Notes under the pieces: model-generated
Seen by the model: the letters and a program-made list of their open reading frames with translations, nothing else
Database searches by the model: none
What the model was told of the DNA's origin: nothing
Program-made: the position numbers and the translations under genes
Part shown: piece after piece, positions 23,301 to 38,300 of the stretch
Layout of the letters: every line of letters begins with the position of its first letter
How positions within the stretch are numbered: position 1 is the first letter of the stretch
NCBI GenBank assembly: GCA_013400115.1
Contig: VXBP01008521.1
Span: 233,544-297,543 of the forward strand
Length of the DNA: 64,000 bases
Direction: 5' to 3'
Source: Rhinopomastus cyanomelas
Taxonomy: Eukaryota > Chordata > Aves > Bucerotiformes > Rhinopomastidae

Positions 23301-26300
23301 CACCCACCAAGAGATCTCAAGACATCAAGAGACCCCAGAAGGCATCTAAGTGGCAAAGAGGCCAGGTCCTGGGGCCTTTGCATGATGCCCATCACCTGTT
23401 TTGTAATGTGATAGTGTGGAGGGGGGACACAGAGAAACTGAGCCCCTGCTGGCACAGCCCATCTTGGTCTGCCCTGTCCTTGTACCCTTCACCTGAACCC
23501 ATGGGCCAGCCTACAGAGAAGCCACCCTCTGCAGGGCACAGCTGGCCCTGCTGGCTGCAGGGGCCCTGAGGCAGAGATGCAGCTCCTCTCCCTCATAGCA
23601 CCCCCTGGCAAAGCTGCTCCCTGGGGTTGTGGGAAGGTGGCACAGCATGAGCACCCACTGCTCTCCAACCCAGCCTGACAGTGTTTCTTCCTCAGGAACC
23701 AGGGACAGGCTGCCAGCTCTGTGACAGCACCAGGAGACAGGGGTAAGAACAAAATAAGAGAAAAGGCAGGTTTGAGGGCCCTGTTTGCTATGGAATCCAT
23801 GCGACACCCCCCAGGGGCTGCAACATCCATGCCAGGCTTCAGGGTCATGCCAAGGACAAACTATCAGGCTGGTGCTGGGGCTGGTACTGGAGCTGGCAGC
23901 AACCAGTCAGAGGTGGCAGGGAGTAAGGGAAGGTAAGACAGGAGGATTTCCTCTCATTATTTATTCCCTTTCACTTGGAAATCAGAGCTCCGCCAAGCTC
24001 TCCCTGCTGACTCCTGGACCCTTTGAAGCCGGATGCTGTCTGAGCTCTTTGTCTGTATGTGCAGATCCTTCAATCCCACACATCCAAGCTTGGAAGGGGC
24101 AGGGGGGCACAGAACAATGTAGGTCAGCCCTGAAAGCACCCTTGGGCCCAGCTACATACCATGGCATCCCACAGCACCTCGGTCATGTCCCATGCACGGG
24201 TGGCACCAATCCATCACCTGCTACAGCCCCATGAGAAGCTGCTCGGGGCAGCGATAGCACCCAGGTCTTGGCTGCCCCTGCTCAGAGCCTGCTGGCTTTG
24301 GTATCAAGCAGGGCACTACCCGCACCATGCCAGCCTTGCAACATCACCTCCCCACTGACACTGTGGCATATCCACCCTCGTGGGAATGTGCAGGTGATCA
24401 CAGGCTTGTGACCACATCTCAGTGGGCCAGAGAGGTCAGTTCCTGGCCTTTTGCACTCCAGACTGCACCCAGGACCACAGGGCAACCTGGTCACCAGTTC
24501 CTCAGGCAGCAGCATCCTACCTTGACAGGTGAAGCAGCGGATGTGGAAGTGGTTGCTCTGGACACGCACCACCTCACCCTTGCAGGTGTCCCCACAACGG
24601 TAGCACTGGATGACGGTGGAGCTGCTCCCAGGGGTGTAGGGGTTTTGCTGATAGGGAACTGCTGGCAGAAAGGAGGGAGGGAGGAAAAGCAAGAGAGGGG
24701 AAGGGTCTGTTAGCACTCAGGACACAGACGGGTGTTGTGGCACTGAGCTCAGCTGATAGCTGTGAAAGAGCAGCTGGACATCAGGCCATGGCTCAGGGCA
24801 AAGGAGAGCCAAGACCATACTGACACCCAGTGACTGAGCTGGGCAGACAGTCCTGTCAGGTTTCAGCATTTCCATGTCCCCACTGAAGTGCCCCTACCCA
24901 TGTTTGGCTCACATGCCCACACTCCTTTGTGCCGCACAGTGTGAGTGCCCCAGCAGTGCTCCCTGTCCCTGCACAGACAACCAGGTCACTTGTGCCACCA
25001 CCTCAAAGCCACGCAGAGGTCCCCAGATCTCTTCTGTCTCACAGTAGGTACAGAAGGATGACAGAGGGACTCTGCTGTGCCCTCAGGCAGTCTTGGCTTG
25101 CTGCTGACCCACTCAGAAACATGCAGCCAGCAGCAATTTGGCAGCTGCATGGGAAGGAACTGTTGGGCTTTGGAGCTTGCACTTGTTTGGTTAGGAACTG
25201 GATGAAGTAATTTTTCAAGGAGCTTTCAAACACCACAGTAGTTCAGTGTTTAGCCCTGGTGGGACTCACACCTCTGCAGCAAGGAGCAGCATCCCAGTCA
25301 TGCTGCTCCTTCCGGAGCAACACTGGTGTGTGTGGGCTCTGCGCTGAGCCACCTTCTACAGAGGAGGGCAACGTGGCTGCTCTGGAGCCAGGGGCAACAG
25401 CCAACCTCCTCCTGCAGCAGATGGTCCTGAGACTCATCTGTGCTCCTCATCTCCCTTCAGCAGCTCTGCAGACAACCACCAAGAGCTGATGCTCTGCAGC
25501 CTCACCCCATGCTCCAGGAACCGTATGGAGCAGGGGTGATCTTTCTGCTGCCTCAGCACAATCCCCAAACAGACACGAACATTTTAAAGAGCAGCTCCTG
25601 TGTTCCCTGCCCCACCTGCAAGTGCGTGGACTGCTTTCAGGAGCTCTGGGCTGGCTGACACCCTGCAGGCAAAGGCCAAGCAGCAAAGGGCTCACTTTTG
25701 AGAGGGAGCTGCAATTTGGACAGCTTGAACAGTGAGGGCAGGATTTCAATGGACCAGAGACATTCTGACCGAGAGCTGAACTGCATTCCCAGGAACAAGA
25801 GAAGCAGCTGATTGAAACCTGGTATGTGAACTCCCTTCAGAGCATGGAGAAGGGATACAGGACAGAGGAGATCACTCATTAGAGAGGCTCCTCGCTCACC
25901 ATGGGGCAGATCGTGTGACGGGAACAGAAACAGCCCATTATTGGTTTCAAAGGCAAAGAAAGAGAAGTCAAAATGACATTGAAACGGTCTCACAGTAAAA
26001 TCCCATTCTACATGCCAAGTGCCCAGAGACACGGCTTATGGACTTATGCCACTGCTCACCTCCAGGAAAAGGGACTGACTCTCCCTGACCTCGCTCCATC
26101 CCCTGGAGTCCAGGAGCTGCCAGAAAAGCTGAGGCCCTTCCCTATGAGTTCCCTCTCAGCAAAATCCAGGTTCCAGTCTTGACCTTCCAAGAGCTGCTGG
26201 GACTTGCCTCCTGGCCATGTTCATGCAGGCCAAGAGCTCTGGGGAGCTAACAGTGGTACCTGAGGTACTGAAGGGTCTTGCAGTGCCAACAGAGGAGCGA

Positions 26301-29300
26301 TCAAACTGGAGTCAGGCCTGGAGCTCACAGCAGCAGAGACTACTAACCAGCCTGGATCCAAATCACTTTGAGGTCCCAAATATGATGAAAGGTCACCTGG
26401 GTACCCCCTCCCAGGCTTTTGCAGGGAGTTGCAAGCCCTGGGGAGTCCAGGTCCTCCTGCAGCAGCTGTTGCTGGTGGACTCCCATGAACTTTGCAGCAC
26501 CCTGTGGAGACTCAGGCCTGACCCCAACAGGACCCCCTGAGTCTGGAGTAAATCGGGGATCTCTGCTGCAGGAGTGTCCAGCACAGCAAGAGTTACAGCA
26601 CGGAAACTTCCTCCCACGCACCCAGCTCGCACCCTCACCAAGAACTGAGCAGGAGCCAAGCCCTGGGACACAGCCACCGCTGTCCACAAAGCTCGGACAG
26701 AAAAGCAGGAGGGAGGTGCAGTGGAAGGCCAGGAATTAATTGACGCTTAAACAAATATTAATAATTTTAAAAGGGGAGGAAAAAAACTTTGATGTAAAAA
26801 AAATGCAGGGATCACTTATTGCAGGCTCCTGGTCTCTAGGGGAAACTTCTTGGTGTCCATAGCAACACATCACTGAGCCCCTGCACTGGCACAGCTGATG
26901 GGAGGGAAAGCAGAGGAAAAGGAGTCAAGGATGGAAACGATGCTGAGAGCTGGCAGAGATGAAACCAGTCACTCCTATCCGTGCACATGGAGATGGGTCA
27001 GGACCCAGCTTAGGGCACTGTCGCCCTCCCGCCTGCCAGCTTTGTTCAGCAGTGAGCCAAAAGCTCCCTGATTTGTGATTAACCTCCGGTCCACACTGGA
27101 ATTCTGCTCTGGGAACATTAATACATTGTTTTGCTGGGGCTGGGCTTGTTTGTGCGCAGGCAGCTGCCGGCCGCGTGGCCTCACGCAGGAAGTATTACAC
27201 ACCGCAACGCACAGGGACAGCTGAGCAGGGCAAAGCTCATTACACCCAAATAATCCAGTAATAATGTAAGTAGCATTAGCGGTCCCAGAGGCCAAGATAT
27301 GGCAGCCAGGGTCAGGGGGTGGGAGCTGCCCAAGAATGCCTTAATCTTACCCCAGTTTGCTCCTGAGTGGGAAATCCAGATGCTTCGCTCAAAGGTTTGA
27401 GCATTTGTGCTCAATAATCCCACACAAAAGGCTGCCCTGGGCCATGATCCTGCAGGGCTGCCCTGTGTCCCACTGGCGCTTGGTCTGCAGGGCCAGGGGC
27501 GCTGCAGGCAGGCAGCGAGCTGCACAGGGCTGCGTGGGCACATGGCAGATTTCCCTCTGAGCTGGATTATGGTGGCACCTCCGGTCAGGGATCAGTGCCC
27601 TGCACAGTCTTATGGACAGACAGTGGCAGCCCTACATAAGCAAGGGAACCGGGGAGCAGGGTGGAGGGAAAGGCTGTGCCCCCAACGCTCCTGGGGGAGC
27701 GCTGTCCTTCAAGAGGCTGGAGTGACTCGGTCCAAAAGATCCTCCCAGCCACAGCGCAGCCAGCAATCACGAGGTTTCTGCTCTGCATCCCCGGGGAATC
27801 CCCCTCCTTCGCTTCTAGAGCACCCACCTTCTGCTCCAGGAGTGTCAACAGCCCTGTTTGCTTTCCCGACCTCTTCCTGCACAGCATCCCAGCCCCACAC
27901 CAAGCAGCGGAACAATGGGGAATGCTGAACTCTCATGCTGCCTCTTAAACACTTTGAGCCCCTTAGTAGGCAGGAGCTGGTGGGAGACACCCACCTTGTG
28001 CCTTCCGGGGACAGCAGCTCAACACCCACACAAACAACAGGGCACAGCCCCCAGGGCAGCTCAGGGCCAAAAATCTGTCCCCAAGGAAGCTCCACCAGCT
28101 GCATGGATCTCCCCATCCCATGTACCACAGCCCATAGCCCATCAGTGGCAAACCAGGACCACACCTCCAGGAGCACAAGCTGCAAGGAGTAGGATACCCA
28201 TGAGCTTTTACAGAGACCCCCCCCTTTACTGCGACCAGTCCAAGTCCTGCTGGTTCACTACCTCTTCCAGTCCATCAGCCCTCCAGGAAGGTCAGCTAGG
28301 TAGACAGGGTTTGCATCATTAGCAACAGGTCACTGGAAGCTCCCACCCAGCTGGGTGCTTGCCCTGGCACCGTTTGCTATCAGCATGTTTATGAGATGGC
28401 ATCTCCACAGGGGGATGGGGAGGCCTGCTTTAATTAATCACCAGTAATTAATATTTGCAGAACACTCCAAGAGCCAGAGGTGAAGGCGACTGTGGAAAAG
28501 CAAAGCACTTACCCTATAATTAACGACAGAGGCAGTGCCACTGTGGGAAGCTGAAGTGGGTGGGTGCTGGGAGTGGGAAGGGGTGCAGCAAGGTGGGTGC
28601 TGGCTGGGTTTAGGGAAGGTGTCTCCACTGGGTGCTATTGTGTCAGGATGGGGTCCAGCTCTAGGAATGCTGGCATTGCACCTGGGGTGGGTGCTGGGAG
28701 CTGGAAGCTGTGTCAGGGCAGACAGTGCTGTTAGGACACCTCACACCTCCATGGGGCTGAGCCTACTTCCAGCACTCACTGCCTCCTCCTCCCCACTGCC
28801 CCACAGTGAGTGATTCCCTGCAGCCACCCCCTGACACTCCCTGCACTGACTGGGGCTGTAAATCATCCACTGGGGGTGGTGGGCCCAGCCTGGCAGAGGA
28901 GGGGTGAGATGTGGCTCCTGCACTTCCAGCAGACACCGAATGCTGAGGTGGGCTCAGCTGGCAGACCCCACTCCCGGCCCTAGCGAAGGGCTGATGCCAC
29001 AGCACTGAGTGAAGGCAAGGAGGGAGTTGGAACCATGGTGTGGGGCTGGGGCGGCTCAGGAAGAGGAAGCCTGGCCCTGCCAGAGCCGGAGGCATCGAGG
29101 CAGAGGCCAAGGGGTAGGAATGACTGGCCAGAAAGGAATTTTTCTGGAAGTACTAGAGGCTGAGGGAGAGGCTGGGGTGAAGCACTAGTATGGGACACAA
29201 TGTGCTGGGTGGGTGAGGCGAGGGCATAGAAGGAACCCCTGCTGGATGCAGGGAGAAAGAAGTGGTGCTCTGGGAGTCTACTCCTCAAATTCTCTCACCT

Positions 29301-32300
29301 CAGCAGGTTGCAGGGGGACCCAACTGACCCCAAGCCCCAGGAGATGAGGGTGAAGTGAAGCATTTCCCCTCCAGGCAGGATCTACGCTGTACCCCAAGGG
29401 TGGCTGAGGAGGAAGGGTGGGAGCTCCAGCAGCCCAGGGATATGGGTTTCTCATCAGCAGCAGCCTGAGGGCTCTTGCTGCCAAAGAACTCCAGCCACAG
29501 ACAGTGAAAGGACTGGAGGAGGGAGGGACAGATGGGTTTGGAGCCAAATGATGCCGGTGCTGTGGGTGGGAATGAGGAGAGCCACAGCCTGGGGGGCTAC
29601 TCCTACTCTGGCATGTGGGAATAAGCCTGCCCCAGCAACTTGCTGAGATGATGATGGTGGGGGAAGGCACTGGCTAAGGGCACAGTGTGGGCAGATGCAC
29701 TTGCTGTGCCAGGGCTAGTGGCCCTATTGTAAGATCAGCCGAATCATCCCTGAAATTAGGGAACAGGACAACAATCCAGTGGTGGATCTGATACCTGCTG
29801 TGACAGCTGCATGGCCACCTCAGTGCTGGCAGCAGCTCAGGCAGCTGGCCACTGCTTTCCATTGAGCCTCTGCTAGATTTGATCAAGAAGAAAACCCTGT
29901 ATTTATCTTTGGTAGAAGTATTTTTCTCTTCTGATCTTTCCCTTAAGTAAAATCTAGATGTGTAATGTAGTTCCTTCATGTTTACAGCATTTGTTTCTAA
30001 GCGGGACCAGGCTGGGCACACCCAGCAAAGGATGGGCCAAGGGCAGGTACCATGGATCTGCTGAGGCACAGTTTGAGCCTGGAACAGTTCCACCTGCTTC
30101 TCCTAGTGTTCCCATCACATCCATTGCTGTCCCCAAGTGTGTGGCACAGGGGTGGGCTGTGATGGGCAGGGGCAGTGGGGACCAGGCAATATATGCTGTT
30201 TGATCAGCGTTTTGGTTTTGTTGCTGTTGTGTGTGCAGCTGGATTTGGTAATCTGGGAGGTCCTTTCCAACCAGGAATATTCTGTGATTCTGTATGTCCG
30301 AACCATCAAACCCTCCAGCAGGGAGTGTTGAACAGGCAGGATTATGAACCTCCAGCAAGTCCACACCAGAGTCTCCTGTCCCACAGCCATCCGCAGCTTA
30401 CAGCTCACAACCTTCACCATGTCACAGCCTCTAATCTAGCTCTGGCTCCCTAATGACATCATCACTAATTACTGCTTCCACCTGCCTCACACTGTCCCCG
30501 CTGTCACTCTGCACCACAACACCTTCATTGGCAGGATACAGAGCACAGACAAGGTGTGGGTGCTGCTGGCACAGCGGCCAGCAGACCTGTAGCAGTAGAT
30601 GCCAGCGGGCATGTGGCTGCCAGCAGCAGAACACGGTTAGCATGGTTCTGCACAGGGCAGGGCAGCCATCTTTAGCCAGGTATCACGAGGAGGACCTCAA
30701 TGATGACGCAGGGCAGAGATCCCAGCTCTGTGCTCTCACCCTGCAGTACCATCACTGCTCCCCACGTGCCTGTATGTGCCCTCCACCCACTTTCCCTCTG
30801 CCCTGAGGGCTGGCAGCCAAGCAAAGCCACTGCAATAGGTTCCTAGTGAGCTCGAGCACATGCTCTGGTCCTATTCCAGACCCAAACACTGGCATTTAAC
30901 ACAGATTTGAACCTCAAGATGCTCAGGGCATCACACTCTGTCCTGGCAGGACAGGGGGAAGGAAGAATGAGGTCCATGGGGGTGGGGGGCAGTACAGCCC
31001 AGAGGGTTGGCAGCACTAAGCGGTGCACTGCACAGGCAGCGCTGCCCGTGCAGAGGCGTACAGTGGGCACAGCCAGCCTCTTCTCTTGCTCTGCTCCCTG
31101 AGCCCCCAGCACCATGCTGGGAAGCAGAACGGCCAGTGCTGGGGTGTGACCACAGAGCTCATGTCAAGCTCGAACTGGGAGGAGGCAAATCACAGCAAAC
31201 TGTCACTGCCACACCGACTTGAAGCAGCAGCTGCTGTGGCTGGCCAGTGACAGGAGAAGGTGCCCAACTGGGTGCCAAAGCTTTGTGCTAACAGCAAGGG
31301 CGTAGCAGGTCCTGTGTCTGCAGGAGAGGACACACTGCTACAGCTCCAAAAACAGAGGTGGGATGTCAGAAACACAGCTGGACAACAGAGAAAGGGAAAG
31401 AGGATAGGAAAGGAGGAGAAAAAGGGAAGAAGGAAAAAAAGATGAACAGTGAACAGTGAGGGCTGTGCCCACAGAGCCGAGTGTTTCTGGCTGCATTTAT
31501 AGAAATTATTGTCCCAAGGCAAGGGCTGAGGAAGCCTTCAATGGGCTCGTCCCACTGACCCAGCTGTCGTCTGCCCATGGCAGCCTGCACGATGTTCACT
31601 TCCCAGCACAGGCAGGGCTGTAATGTGCTAGGCATCCCAAAGACCCCAGTGCCAGCTGTGGAAGGTTTTATCCCCTCCCATGCAGAAACTTGCAGCTGCT
31701 TGGGGAACTCCCTGCCACCAGCCAGCAGGGCACACCAGTTGGGTGTGCTGGGTGAGGGGGTCCAGACAGTCCCTGGTTTGCTGAAAGCACTGACTGTTGC
31801 AATTGTGACTTTTCCAGATTCTCAAGAAAAAGAGGATAAAGTTGCTTTTCTAGTTCTTGCAGCTGTGGGGACATTCGAAGAATCTCAGTGCAGAGCAGTG
31901 TGACAACAGAAACCCTTGTGGTGTTTCACAAGAGCTTCACTAACATCTTCCCTTTCCTGCAAGGGTCCTGCTGGGGTAGCTGAGCAGAGACTGAAGGAGG
32001 ACGAGGGGCTGGGAGCACACCTGTGCCTCCCCACTGTGGGAGAGCTCAAGGGGCACAGAGCTCAGGAAAGTGATGGAGCAAGGGAAGAGGTCCTGGGGAT
32101 GTAGCACTGGGAGATCATCTGTGCTAGGACAGCTTAACTTGTGTGGCCAACCACATGTGCTGGCAGCCCCCCTAGTACGTGCCTCGTGGGGTAGCAATGT
32201 GCCCTCCATGTCGGCTGCTTCTCTTCCAGCTCCAACAGGCACGCCAGGGTCGTTTTCTCCCAGCTAATACTTGAACAGCTTGTCATGGCAACAAGATCTC

Positions 32301-35300
32301 CTCAAACTGCAGCTGCAGTAGAGATGCCTGATGCTGGCACATTTGCCTGTCTGCAGACACTGTCAAACCCCCTTCCCAGCAGAGCTTCCAAACTGGGTGT
32401 GAGACCCCAAGGGAAGGTAGCAGCCTGCCTCCCCACACCAGCCCCCAACTGTCCCCAACCATGATTTGAGGTTTTTTTGCAATTACTAACAGCCCCAGGC
32501 AGTTCCTCCCATTTCACCTCCTCCAAGAAGGGTCTGTGGGATGCTCAGCCTCCCCGCACTGGGCCAGCTGCTCTCCACCTTCCACATGTCCCATTGGAGG
32601 AGTAGAAGTGTGAGAAGGAGGGCTTTATACCCCACAGCCTGATCCTCACAGGCAGAGGAGGAGCTGGGGCTGCTCCCCCATTGCTCACTCTCCTGGGCAC
32701 AGTGCTCAGAGCCACAGGCAAAACCCCCCTGGCTGCTGCCAGCACAGCATGTGCTCAGGAGCTGCTCCCAACAAGCAAGGCTGCTCTAGCTCAAATGCGC
32801 CAAACCGCTCCCAGAGCACTGGTCCCAGTGGGGCTCCACGCTGCATCCCAGAACCAACACCCAGTGCTGCAGATACCCACATGCCTGAGAGGAGGAGTCA
32901 CACCCTTCTGATGGAAGAGATCCCCTGGTACCCGGTGCATCGTACGCACACGCAGCAGCCTGCTCTGCCCAGCCTCATGGCACTTCCACCAAGCACAGGG
33001 CTGGAGATGGAGCACTCAACGGGGAATCGCAGGCTCTAGGAACGGTGATAAATCTCCAACAGGCACTGCTCAAATTTCACAGTAACTATTTAATTCCCCT
33101 CCCTATTATCCCTGAGAATATTTTAGCAGCTCTTAGCATCTTGGGGAGAGAAAGGATAGATGGCTTTTTAATTAATAATGGCCGCAGTGCCTGGCTGCCC
33201 AGGGCAGGAGCTATGGCGAGCCCAGAGCGTGCAACAGGAGGGATGGCACAGTGGTCTCGGGGCTGGTGCTGGGTGCCATCTCACGGTGGCTCTGGCAGGA
33301 CAGCTGGGAGTAACACTGCTCCACTCCTGGGTAGGAAGAGCAAAGGCACTCTGCACCTCTGCAAGACAAGTGGCTACTTTCCATTAGCTCATGGCCTGTC
33401 CTGACTGAAGTTCAGACTCAGGAAGGAGGCCCAGAATAGCCCAGTGAGGGGGGAGCTGCCCCATGGTTCGGAGTAGCAGTTGTCTGCATGGCTAGCCCTG
33501 GCTGCAGCACCCACAGGTGCCTGAGGCTTTTGGTTGCCAAACCTATCCAGGTCCAGTGGGGCACCAGCGAGGACCAGGCGGTTCCAGTCATGCTCTTGGA
33601 GTGAGTAGGACTGCTTGGTGATCTGACTGCTACCCAAACCCACTGCAGTGGCATGAAGCTCCCAACAGCAAGGCAGGGCTAGCAGCACAGGAAAGTGAGG
33701 TCCTTCCTCCAGCACTGGGGTACAAGTCTCCATGCCCTGATGGCTATGAGGTGACTTTTGCTGCCAGCTATGCTGGCAAGACAGCCTAGCTGTGGAAGCA
33801 TTGTGGCTTGTACAGGTACTAGCTGCAGCAGGAACACGGGACCAGATCAGAGCTGCTCTGGCCCCATGAGTCCTGAGGCATGACTGCAGCACAGCTGGAC
33901 CAGATTCCAGCTCAACAGGGCCACACTGGGGTCACTGCAGAAGACACTGTCACTCTCAGCTTGGGTGCCTGTTAGCTTTGCTGTCACAAGCCAGTCCTCA
34001 CAGGACGTGCAGTGCTGGGAAGGGCTTGATGCAGATACCCCAGAGCACCCTGCAGCTCCCATGGTCAGGGTCAGGAGCTCAAGTCTGGGAGGTGGCCAAG
34101 CTGCACAGGGGCTGACAGAGAGCCGGGCAGGGGATGTCAGTGGCACAGCAGGCTGCACAGCCCATGCAGGTGCAGGCACTGCATGAAGCAGCCTAGAAGT
34201 GCAGGCAACCATTAACTGGCTTGGCTTTGCTTTCAGGAAAAACATAGCAGTGAAGCCATGGGGGAGAAGGGCTGAGAAACATGCATGTGTGAGCTGAAGG
34301 AGAGCTGGAGGATGCAGACAGCAAACAGGGAGCCCCAGGGACCACATACAGAACATATGCACTGTCCAGAGCTCTCTTCTCTCTCCTTGCCTCAGTAGGA
34401 CATGACAGCAGTGTCCCACCATCACAGGACAGATACACACACTGGGATTCCCCAAGCTAATGCCTGCACACACATCAGCCAGAACAGGTCTCTTTTGAGG
34501 GACTGCCTCTCAATTCAGGTCAGATGCAGTTTAGGCGGTCTGATGAGGCAGTAAGCAGCAGGAGCAAAGCCCAGGGTGATGCATAAATAGAGGAGTTACA
34601 GAGAAGCTGTTGAGCATCCCAGTCCTGCACTGGGAGGTCACAGCCCTCCTGGACCAGAGTCCCCATGGCACCTGCCATCAGAGTTGAGACCAGGCTCCAG
34701 TGTTGCACAAAAGCTTCCCCCTTTTACACACAATCTGTCCATGTCTATGGACAGAGTTAACAGGCACCTTCCTGCCCCCACACATATCTCTCTGCCCCAT
34801 TCCATCCTGACCCACAGCCAGAGGCACTCCCAGCCTGTCTAGAGGACCCGGGGCACCATACTGGGGTCAGTGCCAGCATTTGCCACTGTTCCCACTAGCC
34901 ACCTCCTCCCCAGCAGATGTGCAGCTCTGAGATCAGCATTTTGGGCTATTTGAGGCAGATGAGGAGGGATCCCTCCTGAAAGGCTAAAGATGGGATTTCA
35001 TGCTTACATCTTCAGCTTCGAAAACCTTGCCCGATCTGCTACAGACACAAATAAACTGCGTATGGGCGAGGGGGTGTGAGGCAGATGAGTGCATCCTGCA
35101 CACTGACACATCACACAGCCACCCTCGAGCTCTGCCTATGTCCTAAAGCAGGGCTGGTGTGGAGACTATTCACTGACAGTGGTCAGGGATTGGAACAGAC
35201 TGCCCAGGGAGGTGGTGGAGCCGCTGTTTCTGGAGATGTTCAAAAAAACACGTAGACATGGCATTGGGGAACACCGTTTAGTGGGCAGGGTAAGGTTGGG

Positions 35301-38300
35301 TTGATGGTTGGACTTGAAAATCTTGTAGGTCTCTTCCCCTCTTAGTCTATGATTATGCTGGGACAGGAATCTGGGTGAATACAAACCCATCTGAGCAGTC
35401 AGAGACACATGGCTGCTCTCAGTGGCCCTCTGTGGATCCCAGATACAGGAGGACCACCTGAGCCCAGGTTCTCAGGAGGACACCTTGCTGCAGCCCAATC
35501 TGTGGCAGCAGCCTCCCACTGCCGTTCTGCAAGCCCTTGCTACTCTCAGGGGACACACACCCCACTGGGTGACACAGTCCCAGCCCCAAATCTCCAGAGG
35601 AATGGGATGCTGCAGAGCAACAGCAAATATGAAAGCTTTACCCACATCCCCTGTCTATGTGGCCACTGCACCACACATACCCTCTGAGCGCAGAGCTGAA
35701 CCAAAGCTGCCACTTCCAGCAGATACTTTGGACCATCCAATGGCCACGAGTCCCACCAACCCTACCACTCCCCTTGGCCACCTCAGCCTCTCTCCTCAGT
35801 GATGCTGACTGGGGATGGACCCTTGCAAGGTGGTCTTAAAGGAGCAGCCCACATGGCAGCCAGGCACTGGCTGGACCCTGTGTCCTCCCCCAGATTTTAT
35901 TCATGAGGCGTGACAAGTGGGTGAGCTGCAGCCAGCCAAACTGCTCACCCAGCAGCCTCACACTTTGAGAAAGTCAGAGGGAGCACAACTCAGCTAGGGG
36001 TGAACCCAGCCCACACCATGCTATTTTCCGTTCTTATCAGGCTGGACAGCTTTGGGAGCTTCATGCAGAAGGATGCCCTTGGGTCCTAGAGCAAAGATGT
36101 GTGGAGCAGCAGAGAGTGAGCTTGGTGTCTTGGCCACAAGATGAAAACCATTAGCTCATCACTCCACCGCAGCCCAAGTTCCTGCTCAATAAGGGTCTGT
36201 GTTCACTGCTGGGAGACATTCTGTGCTGTGTGGGAACACAGGGAGCCTCTCCCTTCCCCAGCCAAAGCCCATCTGGCACTACCAATGGCTTCAAAGAGCT
36301 TTAGTAGGACAGACCCATCCCAGCCAGAAAGCAGCAAAGGGGCTTTCTGAGGAAAAGAAAGGGCAAAGGAGCTGTCAGACAATCTCCGACATGGTGGCAT
36401 CTGCCACTGGGCCTTGGAGTGGGCTGCAGAGCCAGCGCCCGGGTGTCCAGGACAGGAGCTGACACAATGGACACATTCATTGGCTCCTCGCACGCACACG
36501 AAGGCACCAGAGGCAGGCAGGACAGAAAGGACCTTATTTATGGCTGATGCAGAGGGAGATTTTCTCTTTGCTGCTGTGTTTCATATCTGCAGCTTCTCAC
36601 ACGGAAATGCTTTTTACCTTTAACCTCTACCCACCAGCCCAATGGATTTCATTGCCATTTGCAAAACATATGGTGCACACATCACAAACATAAAGGATGC
36701 TATATCTGAAGTATTACAAAGCAAGCTGGGAGCCAGCATTTTTAAACTAGGGCAGTATCTGAGAGTATAAGATGCAGGGATTTAGGATTTTCTGTACCAG
36801 ATCAGAGAAAGAGCCCTGTTAGACATGATCGAGTCAGGTTGGCAACTCGCCACTTTGCAGCAGACTGTTGCTTGCATTGTCTGGTACCCACTTCTGGGAG
36901 AGCAGCCACCCCCAGCCCCAGCCTGTCTCTGCTGCCTCCAAGGGAACACAGCGCTGCTGAGGCCAGCACCTCTCCCCCTGATGGGACGAGTTAGCATCCT
37001 GCCAATACCTGGCAAGGCAGTCTGCACGTGATGCTCAGAGAAGACAGCCCCAAACCATAATGCACTGAGCTCATCTCTGCCTGGTTTCTTCTCCGATCGG
37101 TTGATTCCCCAATGGGCTGAGTATCTCCTGTATCAGTCCACTAATTGCTCTTTACACAGCATCATTTATCTGGCCAATACAAGCCCTGTAAGGAAGAGAA
37201 ATTCTGGCCTTTTGCAGGCCCAGGTTAGAGGACCAGAGACCACTCCACGTAATTTCTCTGGGCTGGAGCTTGTTCTCTGCTGCTGCAGAGTGCACTACAC
37301 TGATTTGTTTTAAAAAAATTTCACTCTGACATTGTAACTCCAACCTGAAAGGCTGCATCATAGCCTGGGAATGAGGGGTGCTGGATTCACTATTTTTAAC
37401 TCCTTCCACACCAAGGAGGGAACTGAAATCAAATCTCCATCCAGAGACACTGTATAGATACCAAAGCAATGAAATGGGGATCTGCACTGAAGGTGACAGG
37501 TGGCAAAGCGAGCCCTGGCGTCACAGAGGGAACAATCTCCCCATAAATAGGATGCATGGAAGAAGTATATGTTACAGAGCAGTCTCAATGCCATCAGCAC
37601 GTGCTCAGAGGGATGGAGGGCTCAAGAACCAGCCAGTCCCATTCCAGGGGATAAATTACAGCCCAGGGCTGGTGACAAAACACCATCAGAATCTTCCTCA
37701 GCAGGCTCCAAATTCCTCTGTCCTCTTTTATATCCCGATAAAGTGCTTTCTCAAACAACTGCAATCTCATCAGCTGAGCTCCTGGGAGTGGGCACCACAG
37801 CCCAGGGCTGCAGAGCCAAGGCACTGCCACATCCCCTTAGATCCCTGCTGAGCCATCACACTGCCTGGAAATGGCTGGGCCAGAACTGAAAACTGCTGAG
37901 CCTTCCTTCAGAAAAGGGCCTAGCAGAGCTCCAGGTTCCTGAGGCAGAGGGTCTTTACTGCTTTGCTTAATCTACTGTGATCCCCACTCTAATTCTGTTA
38001 AAGGTAGCAAATGGACTCTTTAAGTGGCCATAAAAAGATTACACCCACACCCCACAGAGCCTGTTTGAGACACCTGGCCATACATATGGGGATAAAGAGG
38101 GGAGCACAGCAGGCACCAAGGCTGTGCTGGGTGGGGTGCAATGGGAGACAGGCCCATGGCCACCAATGAGTTTCAGGCATCACAAGTACTGCAGGACAGC
38201 ATAGGCATCAGATGCACTGATCCACTCCAGGACGGTGCTAGAAAACATCACATCCCCAGCCCCTTGTTGACTGATGTCTGTCTTATCCACTCCACCTTTA

